Of a stretch of DNA of 23,479 bases, positions 13,854 to 21,083 are shown piece by piece. The stretch covers positions 1-23,479 of the forward strand of contig NZ_BAABFL010000437.1 in the NCBI RefSeq assembly GCF_039540975.1, written 5' to 3'. Within the stretch, counting starts at the first letter, position 1, and each line of letters starts with the position of its first letter. Both the position numbers and the translations under genes were made by a program. The notes below the pieces were generated by a model. The model did not search any database. It worked only from the letters and a program-made list of their open reading frames with translations, and had not been told where the DNA came from. This DNA is from Kistimonas scapharcae (GTDB lineage: Bacteria > Pseudomonadota > Gammaproteobacteria > Pseudomonadales > Endozoicomonadaceae).

Positions 13854-15083
13854 TTATTGCTGTGTCGCAATGATGCGCGCGGCCGCTGTGGCCAGCACCT
13901 GACAGCCCGCTACCAGGTCTTCCGGTTGGGTATCCTCGGCGAAATTGTGGCTGATGCCACCAATGCTGGGCACAAACAGCATGGCGCTGGGCATAACCTG
14001 ACCGAACATGTTGGCATCATGCAGGGCGGCGCTGGGCAGTTTCATCCAGCGTGGCCCAACGTGTTGTTCTGCCGCCTTGGCTAACGCTTCCTGCATCACC
14101 TCGTTCATTAATACCGGCTCTGTTTCCGGCTGCCGCTGAACACGGATTTCTACGCCGAGTTCAGCGGCCATTTGTGCCGCCAGATCCCGTACCGCCGTTT
14201 CCATCAATTCCAGTAAGTCCCTGCTGGTATCCCGGTATTGCAGCCGCATGAAGGCTTTGCCGGGAATCACGCTGGCAGAGCCGGGATAGAACTGCACCCT
14301 GCCAATGGTCCAGACGGTGAATTCTGCCGCCATGCTGGCCAGCACCGTATCCATCTGATTCGCAAAACGAAACAGTGCCTTACCCGCATCCCGACGTCTG
14401 TCCATGGGTGTACTGCCGGCATGATTGGCTTCGCCACAAAAGGTGATGTCCAGGGTTCGGCAACCGACGATGCCTGTTACGATACCGACCTGGTTCCCGG
14501 CCAGCTCAAGCCGCGGGCCCTGTTCAATGTGCGCTTCCAGGTAACCGATGTAACGCGACGGATCATAATGGTCCGGCTGGCCATTCAGGCCGGCATCGGC
14601 CAGCGCCCGGGATAAGGGATGCCCATCATTGCGTGTGGCGGTTGAGAGCACGGATTGGTCAAGCAGGCCGAGGAAGCCCTGGCTGCCCAGGAAGCCATGG
14701 TACGTGTGTTCTTCGTCCGCCCAGGAGGCGATATCCAGCGCCAGGTGGCGGGTTTCGGGGCATTCATCAAGCGCCCTGGCGACTTCCAGGGCGGCGATCA
14801 CGCCGTAGGCGCCATCCAACCAGCCGCCTTCCGGCTGGGTATCGGTGTGAGAGCCCATCAATAAGGCACGACCTGGTTTTCGGGCGTAGCCGATGACATT
14901 GCCAACGCCATCGATCTTTGACGTCAGGCCTGCTTCGTCCATTCGCGTCTGAAGCCAGCGACGGGATGCCATGTCGGCTTCAGAGAAGGATTGCCTGACC
15001 ACGCCATGTCCCTGGCCACCGAACTGACGCAGGGTCTGAAGATCCGCCAGAAAGCGCTCGGGTTTGATGGTCGGTACTGCCAT
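13854..15083 (-). CDS. allC: Allantoate amidohydrolase-like M20 family hydrolase
   Basis: The 409-residue protein belongs to the Zn-dependent M20 amidohydrolases that include AllC, N-carbamoyl amino acid hydrolases and beta-ureidopropionase. It has GSHTDT (His79), GGWLDGAYG (Asp90), WADEEHTYHG (Glu124/125), YLEAHIEQGP (His185), ANHAGSTPMDRRRDA and PSIGGISHNFAED. The usual SGAGHDA reads SAALHDA. Length equals AllC. In an allE/allantoinase context, release of ammonia and CO2 from allantoate to give ureidoglycine is the best guess, but a related carbamoyl substrate cannot be excluded. The ATG at 15083 follows CAGGAAA. It is transcribed divergently from the first carrier, with a perfect GntR-type dyad about 95 bases before its start. 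Confidence 0.85.
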   Translation of the reverse strand: MAVPTIKPERFLADLQTLRQFGGQGHGVVRQSFSEADMASRRWLQTRMDEAGLTSKIDGVGNVIGYARKPGRALLMGSHTDTQPEGGWLDGAYGVIAALEVARALDECPETRHLALDIASWADEEHTYHGFLGSQGFLGLLDQSVLSTATRNDGHPLSRALADAGLNGQPDHYDPSRYIGYLEAHIEQGPRLELAGNQVGIVTGIVGCRTLDITFCGEANHAGSTPMDRRRDAGKALFRFANQMDTVLASMAAEFTVWTIGRVQFYPGSASVIPGKAFMRLQYRDTSRDLLELMETAVRDLAAQMAAELGVEIRVQRQPETEPVLMNEVMQEALAKAAEQHVGPRWMKLPSAALHDANMFGQVMPSAMLFVPSIGGISHNFAEDTQPEDLVAGCQVLATAAARIIATQQ

Positions 15084-15174
15084 GGTGATGGTTTCCTGTT
15101 TCGGCCTGAAGCGGCTTCAGTTTGTTGTGGGGGCAGTCGCGCGATTAAAAGTGGATCACCGGTATGCCCTTATC

Positions 15175-15188
15175 CATTGCTAGCAATG
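15175..15188 (-). promoter_or_regulatory. Perfect 14-bp GntR-type dyad before allC
   Basis: CATTGCTAGCAATG is fully palindromic and contains TTGCTAGCAA, the same core as the first dyad before the second carrier. It lies in the divergent spacer 92-105 bases from the allC start. Weaker copies lie 21 and 35 bp further upstream (near 15202 and 15216). No FNR-like box is seen on the allC side. Confidence 0.6.
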
Positions 15189-15293
15189 AATTTGCGTGCC
15201 TTAACACACTGTTTTTAGCGTGTTTGTTCCACTGTGCGACCTTTTTGCTTTGCTTCATCCATAGATTCTGGCAAGAAACAAGGCGGAAGTTGT

Positions 15294-15363
15294 TTGACCT
15301 GTCTCATGGTTTGCTGAGGATTTACTTATCAAAATGCTAACAAAATATAAGCAACTTGTTAGC
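15294..15363 (+). promoter_or_regulatory. Carrier 1 promoter: FNR-like box and paired GntR dyads
   Basis: TTGACCTGTCTCATGG (15294-15309) agrees with the allE box at 13 of 16 positions. GCTAACAA (15336-15343) starts exactly 42 bases after the box start, and TTGTTAGC (15356-15363) lies 12 bases further, the same spacings as at allE and carrier 2. The -10 is weaker (TATCAA at 15327-15332). The site is about 230 bases before the carrier gene. Confidence 0.65.
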
Positions 15364-15591
15364 AGGTTTGGGTGCGTGTTGCAGAGCATGAAGGGCTGTA
15401 GGCCTTCCTGTGCCACTGACGGCTCAATCGAGCAATGCTGGATGTGTGACGATGTGCTGACGTCACGGGCACGTAATGGGGATACGCCTGACATGGATTT
15501 CGCTGGATACCGGAAGCGGAATGGAAACCACAAACAACTGCCGGGAAGGGTGGCGGTATCTGACCAAAACTAGCCGTAGACGGAGATAGTC
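15364..15591 (+). other. Long untranslated leader of carrier 1
   Basis: If transcription starts near 15340, about 250 bases precede the start codon. I see no known riboswitch. It contains a 6-bp hairpin GTGACG/CGTCAC (15446-15466) and a shorter one near 15388-15405. An open frame from 15334 overlaps the operator and has no family resemblance, so I do not call it a gene. Confidence 0.4.
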
Positions 15592-17031
15592 ATGCCGATC
15601 ATTTCGTCCACCGTTCCTGTTCAGAAAACGATATCGTCTCGGAAAAAGCGTTTCGAATTTCCGGATATTTACGTCATTTTGTTCAGCTTTATTGTGCTTG
15701 TGGCTTTTCTTACCTGGATTGTCCCGGCAGGTTCTTATGAGCGACAAGTGCTGCCTAATGGGCGGGAATCGGTGGTACCCGGTTCTTACCAGGTTATGGA
15801 GCAGACGCCGGTCGGCATCATGGATGTGGTGACTGCCATTCCTGTGGGTTTACGAGAAGCGTCCAGCGTCGTGTTTTTAACTTTGCTGGTGGGTGGTGCT
15901 GTGGGCGTCATCCGTAAAACCGGTGTGATCAACATGGGCATCAATGCCATGATGCGGGTGCTGGGCCGGCGAACAGAATTGCTGATCCCGGTTCTGATGG
16001 GGATTTTCTCCCTGATCGCCGCCTTCATCGGGACACCCGAACTGGGTATTGCCTACCTGCCCATTGTCTTGCCGCTGATGCTGAAACTGGGGTATGACAC
16101 CATTACCGCTACCGGTCTCGTGTTATGCGCTACAACACTGGGCTTTGCATTTGGGATTACGCCGCCGGCCACCGTGGGGATTGGTCATATGCTGGCTGAC
16201 CTGCCGATGTTTTCCGGCGCCTGGTACCGCGCTATTTTCTATTTCCTGGTTCAGTTTATGTGTGCCTGGTACATCATGCGCTATGCCGCACGGGTTAAGG
16301 CTAACCCGGCGTCTGGCAGTAATTTCGAGGTAGATCAGGAGTTACGGCAAACGCTGGCGGCAGATAGCAGTGAAGAGACGTTTACCTCTCGTCAGCGTTT
16401 TGCAGGCATTGCGACCCTGATCATGTTTGTGGGTGTGATCGCTTCCATTTTGAAGTTTGCCCTGGGCTTTGATGAAATCTCTGGCCTGTTTGTGGTGATG
16501 GCGGTGATTACCTCCCTGCTGGTGGGTTTCTCGCCGAACAAAATTTGTGCGAATTTTAATGAGTCTTTCAGGGAAATCCTGGTCGGTGCCATGATCTGCG
16601 GTATTGCCCGTGGGGTTTCAGTGATTCTGGAATCCGGGAATATCATGGATACCATCGTCTTCCACCTGGCGGAGTGGGTGGGGCATCTGCCCCAGGCATT
16701 TACGGCTGTCGGCATGTTGTTTGTTCAGACAATGTTTAACTTTCTGGTCCCATCCGGCAGCGGCCAGTCGCTGATTACCCTGCCCATTCTGATTCCCCTG
16801 GCAGACCTGGTTGGGTTGACCCGGCAGGTGGTGGTGCTTTCAACCCACTGGGGGGATGGCATCACGAATATTCTGTTCCCGACATCTGGCTATTTCGTTG
16901 CCATATTGGTGATTGGGCAGGTTAGCCTGGCGAAATGGATCAAGTTCTATTTTCCATTATTCCTCGCGATTCTCACCACAGCTACGATGGGTCTGGTGAT
17001 TGCCCGGATGATTGAACTTGGACCATTTTAA
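15592..17031 (+). CDS. YfcC-family membrane carrier 1
   Basis: The 479-residue protein is a polytopic inner-membrane carrier of the YfcC/DcuC-like group. It has the N-terminal FPDIYVILF...LTWIVPAGSYER signature (about 24-51), GTPELGIAYLPIVLPLMLKLGYD (about 144-166), repeated hydrophobic segments compatible with 11-13 helices, and a C-terminal motif FNFLVPSGSGQS and LFPTSGYFVAIL. The substrate of YfcC proteins is poorly known; transport of a ureide or an organic acid is inferred from its neighbours and shared operator. The ATG at 15592 follows CGGAGAT. It is paralogous to carrier 2 along the whole length. Confidence 0.85.
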   Translation: MPIISSTVPVQKTISSRKKRFEFPDIYVILFSFIVLVAFLTWIVPAGSYERQVLPNGRESVVPGSYQVMEQTPVGIMDVVTAIPVGLREASSVVFLTLLVGGAVGVIRKTGVINMGINAMMRVLGRRTELLIPVLMGIFSLIAAFIGTPELGIAYLPIVLPLMLKLGYDTITATGLVLCATTLGFAFGITPPATVGIGHMLADLPMFSGAWYRAIFYFLVQFMCAWYIMRYAARVKANPASGSNFEVDQELRQTLAADSSEETFTSRQRFAGIATLIMFVGVIASILKFALGFDEISGLFVVMAVITSLLVGFSPNKICANFNESFREILVGAMICGIARGVSVILESGNIMDTIVFHLAEWVGHLPQAFTAVGMLFVQTMFNFLVPSGSGQSLITLPILIPLADLVGLTRQVVVLSTHWGDGITNILFPTSGYFVAILVIGQVSLAKWIKFYFPLFLAILTTATMGLVIARMIELGPF

Positions 17032-17050
17032 ACGTCGCAGCAAGTGTTTA

Positions 17051-17078
17051 ATTGGCAGGCTGAATACCTGCCAATTTT
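17051..17078 (+). terminator. Terminator after carrier 1
   Basis: A perfect 9-bp stem (ATTGGCAGG/CCTGCCAAT, 7-base loop) is followed by TTTAA, a short but plausible terminator tail. Confidence 0.65.
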
Positions 17079-17153
17079 AAAGTATCAGCCAGTGAACGGT
17101 GTGGAGTGATAATGCAGAATGTTTTTGTGTTAGCTCAAGGGGGTAAAAGTCTA

Positions 17154-17388
17154 TCATGCAGCGTGCCGTCGGATCTGACTTAACAATTCCTGATAAATGT
17201 TTTGATTGAGAACAGATTTACCCCAGGATTTTGACAGCGCCTGTGCCTGTTCAGCACCTACAATCTCTTCTACCACCACACTTGTCGTGGCATAAGCGAG
17301 TGATATAAGGATGCCTTCTTCACGTGACCAATTGCGCACGTCTCCACCGATGAATTCCATGACGCCACACAGTTTATGTAGCCTGGAT
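17154..17388 (-). CDS. Out-of-frame C-terminal part of the repeat-containing gene
   Basis: This frame is open from the end of the octanucleotide tract to a stop at 17154, giving about 77 residues after the repeat. It includes HKLCGVMEFIGGDV, ISLAYATTSVVVEEIVG and a helical tail ending IRRHAA. It has no good ribosome binding site for its internal ATG (17360). It is in the -1 frame relative to the upstream ORF, so loss of one 8-bp unit (or gain of two) would fuse the two into a protein of roughly 245 residues. I read it as the true C-terminus in the other phase; the function is unknown. Confidence 0.55.
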
Positions 17389-17899
17389 GCTGAATTGCTG
17401 AATTGCTGAATTGCTGAATTGCTGAATTGCTGAATTGCTTAATTGCTGAATTGCTTAATTGTGTAACGAGTGCATCATAGGTGTGCTGGTCATCTTTTAT
17501 GGTTTCAAACAGATTTGTTAATTCTCCGATGTAATGTCCCAAATCGTACTTGTCACCCGTCTGTTGCTGTAAAGCGATTCTTGCTGCTGAGGTTGACGCT
17601 AAAAACTGTTCGCAATCTCCAGTGGCGAGTGCATTGATGACTTGGCTGAGGTGTCTTTGGGTATCGTTATTCAATACACCCATTCTGATGGACACCGTCG
17701 GCTCTGTGCTTTGAATCAGTCGATTTTTCAGGCAGGTAAAAAAGTTAACGATAGACCGCCAAAGACTTTTCAGGAGATGGAAGCGTTCTCCGGTATTGGT
17801 AACCGTTCTGCCTGCCTTTTTATTTACTGATAATGCCTGATCTTCGGCTTTTGAACGCTGAACCGGGGCATGGTTACTTGTTTTCCTTACGGGTGGCAT
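17270..17899 (-). CDS. Uncharacterised, probably phase-variable protein (current frame)
   Basis: The 209-residue frame begins at the ATG at 17899, with AAGGACT upstream. I do not recognise the family. It has a basic, hydrophilic N-terminus (1-45), a short LWRSIVNFFTCLKNRL amphipathic segment, and a helical central part with NALATGDCEQFLA. The octanucleotide tract is read as SNSAIQQF-like repeats (about 147-170). After the tract the current frame gives only about 38 residues of low-complexity character ending in PRQVWW, while another frame holds a better-looking C-terminus. It lies between the two carriers on the opposite strand, is AT-richer than them, and looks like an insertion into the ureide island. 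Confidence 0.6.
   Translation of the reverse strand: MPPVRKTSNHAPVQRSKAEDQALSVNKKAGRTVTNTGERFHLLKSLWRSIVNFFTCLKNRLIQSTEPTVSIRMGVLNNDTQRHLSQVINALATGDCEQFLASTSAARIALQQQTGDKYDLGHYIGELTNLFETIKDDQHTYDALVTQLSNSAIKQFSNSAIQQFSNSAIQHPGYINCVASWNSSVETCAIGHVKKASLYHSLMPRQVWW
17389..17460. repeat. Nine-copy 8-bp tandem repeat
   Basis: Nine head-to-tail copies of GCTGAATT (plus strand) are present; copies 7 and 9 (17437-17444 and 17453-17460) read GCTTAATT. The tract is inside a coding frame and its unit is not a multiple of three, so slipped-strand gain or loss changes the downstream frame. None of the perfect units contains a stop in any frame on the coding strand. Confidence 0.95.
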
Positions 17900-18038
17900 C
17901 CGGCAGTCCTTGGCAAATGGTGTATGAATCAGTTTAGTTGATGACTTTGGCAGGCTGTTAAGGAAAGTGAAACATAAGCGGAGAACCTTGCAGTGCTATC
18001 AGCCATGTAAACGGAAGATGTTGGTATCCATCGCTTAT

Positions 18039-18108
18039 TTGATCTACCTCAAGGATCAGGACGGCATCCGGCGTATATTTGCTAGCAATTATAAAATTTA
18101 TTGTTAGC
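18039..18108 (+). promoter_or_regulatory. Carrier 2 promoter: FNR-like box, -10 and paired GntR dyads
   Basis: TTGAT-CTAC-CTCAA (18039-18052), -10 TATATT (18074-18079), TTTGCTAGCAAT and TTGTTAGCAAT (cores 18081-18088 and 18101-18108) repeat the allE promoter with identical spacings. The intervening GCCAT/GGCAT and CCGGCGTATA stretches are also nearly identical to the allE promoter. The second dyad ends 17 bases before the start codon. Confidence 0.72.
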
Positions 18109-18125
18109 AATGCGAGGGGCGTCCC

Positions 18126-19550
18126 ATGTCTGAGTTGAAACCCAGGAAATCCTTCAAGATGCCGGACATCTACATTGTCCTGGCGATTTTCATCCTTGTG
18201 ATGGCGGCACTGACCTACATCATCCCTGCGGGTATGTATGAGCGAGAGACTGTGGAGACAGCCCATGGCGTCAAGGAGTTCGTGGTGGCGGACTCATACC
18301 ATCGGGTCGAGCAAAGTCCGGTCAGTTTCATGGATCTGGTGACCGCCGTACCGGATGGGCTCAAGCGAGCCGCCTCCATTGTCTTCCTGACCTTCATGGT
18401 CGGTGGCGGAATGGGCCTGATCAAGCGCGCTGGCCTGATCGACCTGGGCGTCCACAAGCTGGCCGACAGCGTGGGCGACAAGGCGATCATGATCATCCCG
18501 ATTCTCATGGTGCTGTTCAGTACCCTGGGGGCATTTATCGGGGTGCCGGAACTCTCGCTGGCGTATCTCCCGATATTGTTACCCCTGTTTTACCGGCTGG
18601 GTTACGACGGCATGACGGCCATGGCAGTCTCCCTGCTGGGGCCTTGCATGGGGTTCACTTATGGTCTGACCATCCCCGGTTCTGTCGGTGTCGGGCAACA
18701 GATTGCCCAGCTGGAGATGTTCTCCGGTTCCGGATTCCGGGCCCTTGTATTGCTTATCGTGGTGGTAGTGGCTGTGCTCTACACCATGCGTTACGCCATG
18801 AAGGTCAAAACGAATCCGCACCTGAGCCTGAGCCGGGATTCTGATACGGTCATGCGCCAGAAACTGGCAGAGATGGAACCGGAAGGTGAAATAAACGCGA
18901 CACGTCGTCAGGTTCTGGCCGGTTATGCCTGCTTCATCATGTTCCCGACAGCCATTGCAGCGATCCTGATCAATAACCTGGGATTTGAGGCGATTGGTGG
19001 CCTGTTCCTGTTCATTGGTCTGACGGCAGCAGCGATTGCCGGTAAAGGCCCCCAGCAGATTTGTGACGACCTGAACGCCAGTATGCGTGACATGATGGTC
19101 GCTGCATTGTTGTGCGGTGTGGCCAGCGCTATTGCGGTGGTGATGGATCGCGGTGTGATTACTGATACGCTGGTATACTACCTCGAATATGTCCTGCGCA
19201 ATACACCACCATCGTTGTCTGCTGTGGGCGTGTTCTGGACCCAGTCCCTGTTCAACTTCCTCGTGCCTGGCGCAACAGCGCTGACCGTGCTCACCATGCC
19301 GGTGTTATCACCGCTGGCATCATTGCTGGATATCCCCCAACAGGTGATTGTTTCTGCCAACGCCTGGGGTGGTCAGCTGACCGATATCTTCTTCCCGACC
19401 TCCGGCTTCTTTGTCGCCACCCTGGTACTGGCCAAGGTGGAATACGCGAAATGGATTCGCTTCTACTTCCCGCTGATGATGGTGCTTGGGGTGATCTCCA
19501 GTCTTGCACTGGTGCTGCAGCAGAGCCTGGGTATAGGGCTCGGCCTCTGA
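18126..19550 (+). CDS. YfcC-family membrane carrier 2
   Basis: The 474-residue protein is a paralogue of carrier 1 and has the same signatures: MPDIYIVLAIF and LTYIIPAGMYER (about 12-42), GVPELSLAYLPILLPLFYRLGYD (about 139-161), QSLFNFLVPGATA and FFPTSGFFVATLVLAKVEYAKW near the C-terminus. It is an inner-membrane carrier of unknown substrate. Leading an operon with two allantoinase-like enzymes, it may import allantoin or a related ureide; this is inference. The ATG at 18126 follows GAGGGG. A spacer of 70 bases without a terminator separates it from the next gene. Confidence 0.87.
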   Translation: MSELKPRKSFKMPDIYIVLAIFILVMAALTYIIPAGMYERETVETAHGVKEFVVADSYHRVEQSPVSFMDLVTAVPDGLKRAASIVFLTFMVGGGMGLIKRAGLIDLGVHKLADSVGDKAIMIIPILMVLFSTLGAFIGVPELSLAYLPILLPLFYRLGYDGMTAMAVSLLGPCMGFTYGLTIPGSVGVGQQIAQLEMFSGSGFRALVLLIVVVVAVLYTMRYAMKVKTNPHLSLSRDSDTVMRQKLAEMEPEGEINATRRQVLAGYACFIMFPTAIAAILINNLGFEAIGGLFLFIGLTAAAIAGKGPQQICDDLNASMRDMMVAALLCGVASAIAVVMDRGVITDTLVYYLEYVLRNTPPSLSAVGVFWTQSLFNFLVPGATALTVLTMPVLSPLASLLDIPQQVIVSANAWGGQLTDIFFPTSGFFVATLVLAKVEYAKWIRFYFPLMMVLGVISSLALVLQQSLGIGLGL

Positions 19551-19620
19551 TGTTGAGTTGATAACCGGCGTCGTCCAGATGCCGGTTGTAAGCACGGTTG
19601 CTGTATAGGGGGATCTTGTT

Positions 19621-21000
19621 ATGTCACCGCACACAGAATTGATGGACGTTGCCATTACCGGCGGCACCCTGGTGCTTGAGTCCGGCTGTATAGAAGGCAA
19701 TATCGCGATTAAAGAGGGGCGTATTGCCGCTATCACGGCACCGGATGTGGTTCTGCCGGCAAGTGAAACCATCGATGCCAGAAACCTGATGGTGTTTCCC
19801 GGTGTTGTTGATCCCCATGTGCATTTCAAGGAGCCGGGTCCTGGACATATCCGTGAAGATTTCCACAGTGGCACCTGCCAGGCGGCCGCCGGAGGTGTTA
19901 CGACAACGGTAGAGATGCCCCTTAGTATTCCGTTAGTAACGACACGTGACGCCTTTTTGCTGAAGCATGAGACTGCAAACAGCAAGGTCGTCACAGATTA
20001 CGCGCTTTGGGGGTTGTTGCCAGCCGATGATCTGGATCGTATTGAAGAGCTGGTCGATATCGGTTGCGTGGCGTTCAAGACGTTTTTATCCACAGATCCC
20101 GATGCGCCGAAACTGACCGACTACAAGTTGCTCGAAGCTATGAAGGTCATGCAGCGATTCAACCGCTTCATCGGCTTCCATGCAGAAAACCCGGACATCA
20201 TTGATGCCACTGCGGAAGCCATGGAAAAAGCGGGCATCAATGGTGGGCTGGCACACCTGCAGTCCCGTCCGGATATTGCCGAGATGGAGGCGATATCGCG
20301 GATTGCCTTGTTCGCAGAAGAAACCGGCTGTGATGTGCATATTTGCCATCTTTCCAGTGGGCGTGCGCGGGATCTGATTCGTCACGCCCGCTCCCGGGGT
20401 GTCAGCATGACCGTGGAAACCCTGCCCAGTTACCTGGTGTTGGACGACAGTGATCTGGATCGCTGGGGTGTCTTTGCCAAATGCAACCCGCCTATTCGCA
20501 GCAGGGAAAATCAGGCAGTTCTCTGGGACATGCTGATTAAGGACGAGATCAACATGCTCGGCTCGGATCATTGCCCTTATATTGATGACGACCGCCTGAA
20601 GCATAACGGTGATATCTGGGCTGTGCCTCCAGGTCTGCCGGGCATTGAGCTGATGCTTCCGCTGATGCTGGATGCGGGTCTGCACCAGCGGGGGCTTCGT
20701 CCGCAAGTGCTGGCACGTTTGATGTGCAGTGCTCCGGCACGCCGTTTTGGCCTGGGCCACCGTAAGGGGGCGCTGCAGGTTGGATTAGATGCCGATATTG
20801 CACTGGCTGACCCTGACCATGTCTGGACGTATGACGGCACACGTTCTGTGGGCAAGCAGAAAAGCGCCCTCACTCCTTGGGAAGGACGTGCAATTCGGGG
20901 GCAGGTGGTTCGAACGCTGGTTCGGGGCAATACCGTTTTTTGCGACGGCGAGGTAACGGCAGAGCCCGGTTCAGGCCAATTAATCAAGCCGGTGTTCTGA
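19621..21000 (+). CDS. Allantoinase-like amidohydrolase 1 (divergent)
   Basis: The 459-residue TIM-barrel amidohydrolase is of the allantoinase/dihydroorotase group. It keeps the metal ligands: PHVH (His66, His68), AFKTF (Lys153, carbamylated in the family), FHAEN (His187), HICHLS (His243) and GSDH (Asp316). It also has AKCNPPIR. The ETCPHYL segment of E. coli AllB reads ETLPSYL, losing Cys and His, and the loop after Lys153 is STDPDAPK. It may have shifted substrate (another cyclic ureide) or be a less specific allantoinase. AGGGGGAT precedes the ATG. It is followed by its paralogue 83 bases downstream in the same operon. Confidence 0.82.
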   Translation: MSPHTELMDVAITGGTLVLESGCIEGNIAIKEGRIAAITAPDVVLPASETIDARNLMVFPGVVDPHVHFKEPGPGHIREDFHSGTCQAAAGGVTTTVEMPLSIPLVTTRDAFLLKHETANSKVVTDYALWGLLPADDLDRIEELVDIGCVAFKTFLSTDPDAPKLTDYKLLEAMKVMQRFNRFIGFHAENPDIIDATAEAMEKAGINGGLAHLQSRPDIAEMEAISRIALFAEETGCDVHICHLSSGRARDLIRHARSRGVSMTVETLPSYLVLDDSDLDRWGVFAKCNPPIRSRENQAVLWDMLIKDEINMLGSDHCPYIDDDRLKHNGDIWAVPPGLPGIELMLPLMLDAGLHQRGLRPQVLARLMCSAPARRFGLGHRKGALQVGLDADIALADPDHVWTYDGTRSVGKQKSALTPWEGRAIRGQVVRTLVRGNTVFCDGEVTAEPGSGQLIKPVF

Positions 21001-21083
21001 CAGGGTTTACATAACAACCGTAAAAAGGGGCAGGGTGGTTTTTGTCTGCGCTGTCCGTAAAAGACAGTGATAAGGAATCCGTT

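Noticed and set aside
15334..15573. 79-residue plus-strand ORF
   Set aside because: It starts inside the paired operator, has no ribosome binding site and resembles no family; it is better read as untranslated leader.
15364..15591. Known riboswitch (for example guanidine or glycine type) in the carrier 1 leader
   Set aside because: I could not find the conserved cores of these classes; a covariance-model search would be needed to be sure.
17389..17460. CRISPR-like array
   Set aside because: The units are 8 bp and directly adjacent, without spacers, inside a coding frame; this is a simple tandem repeat.
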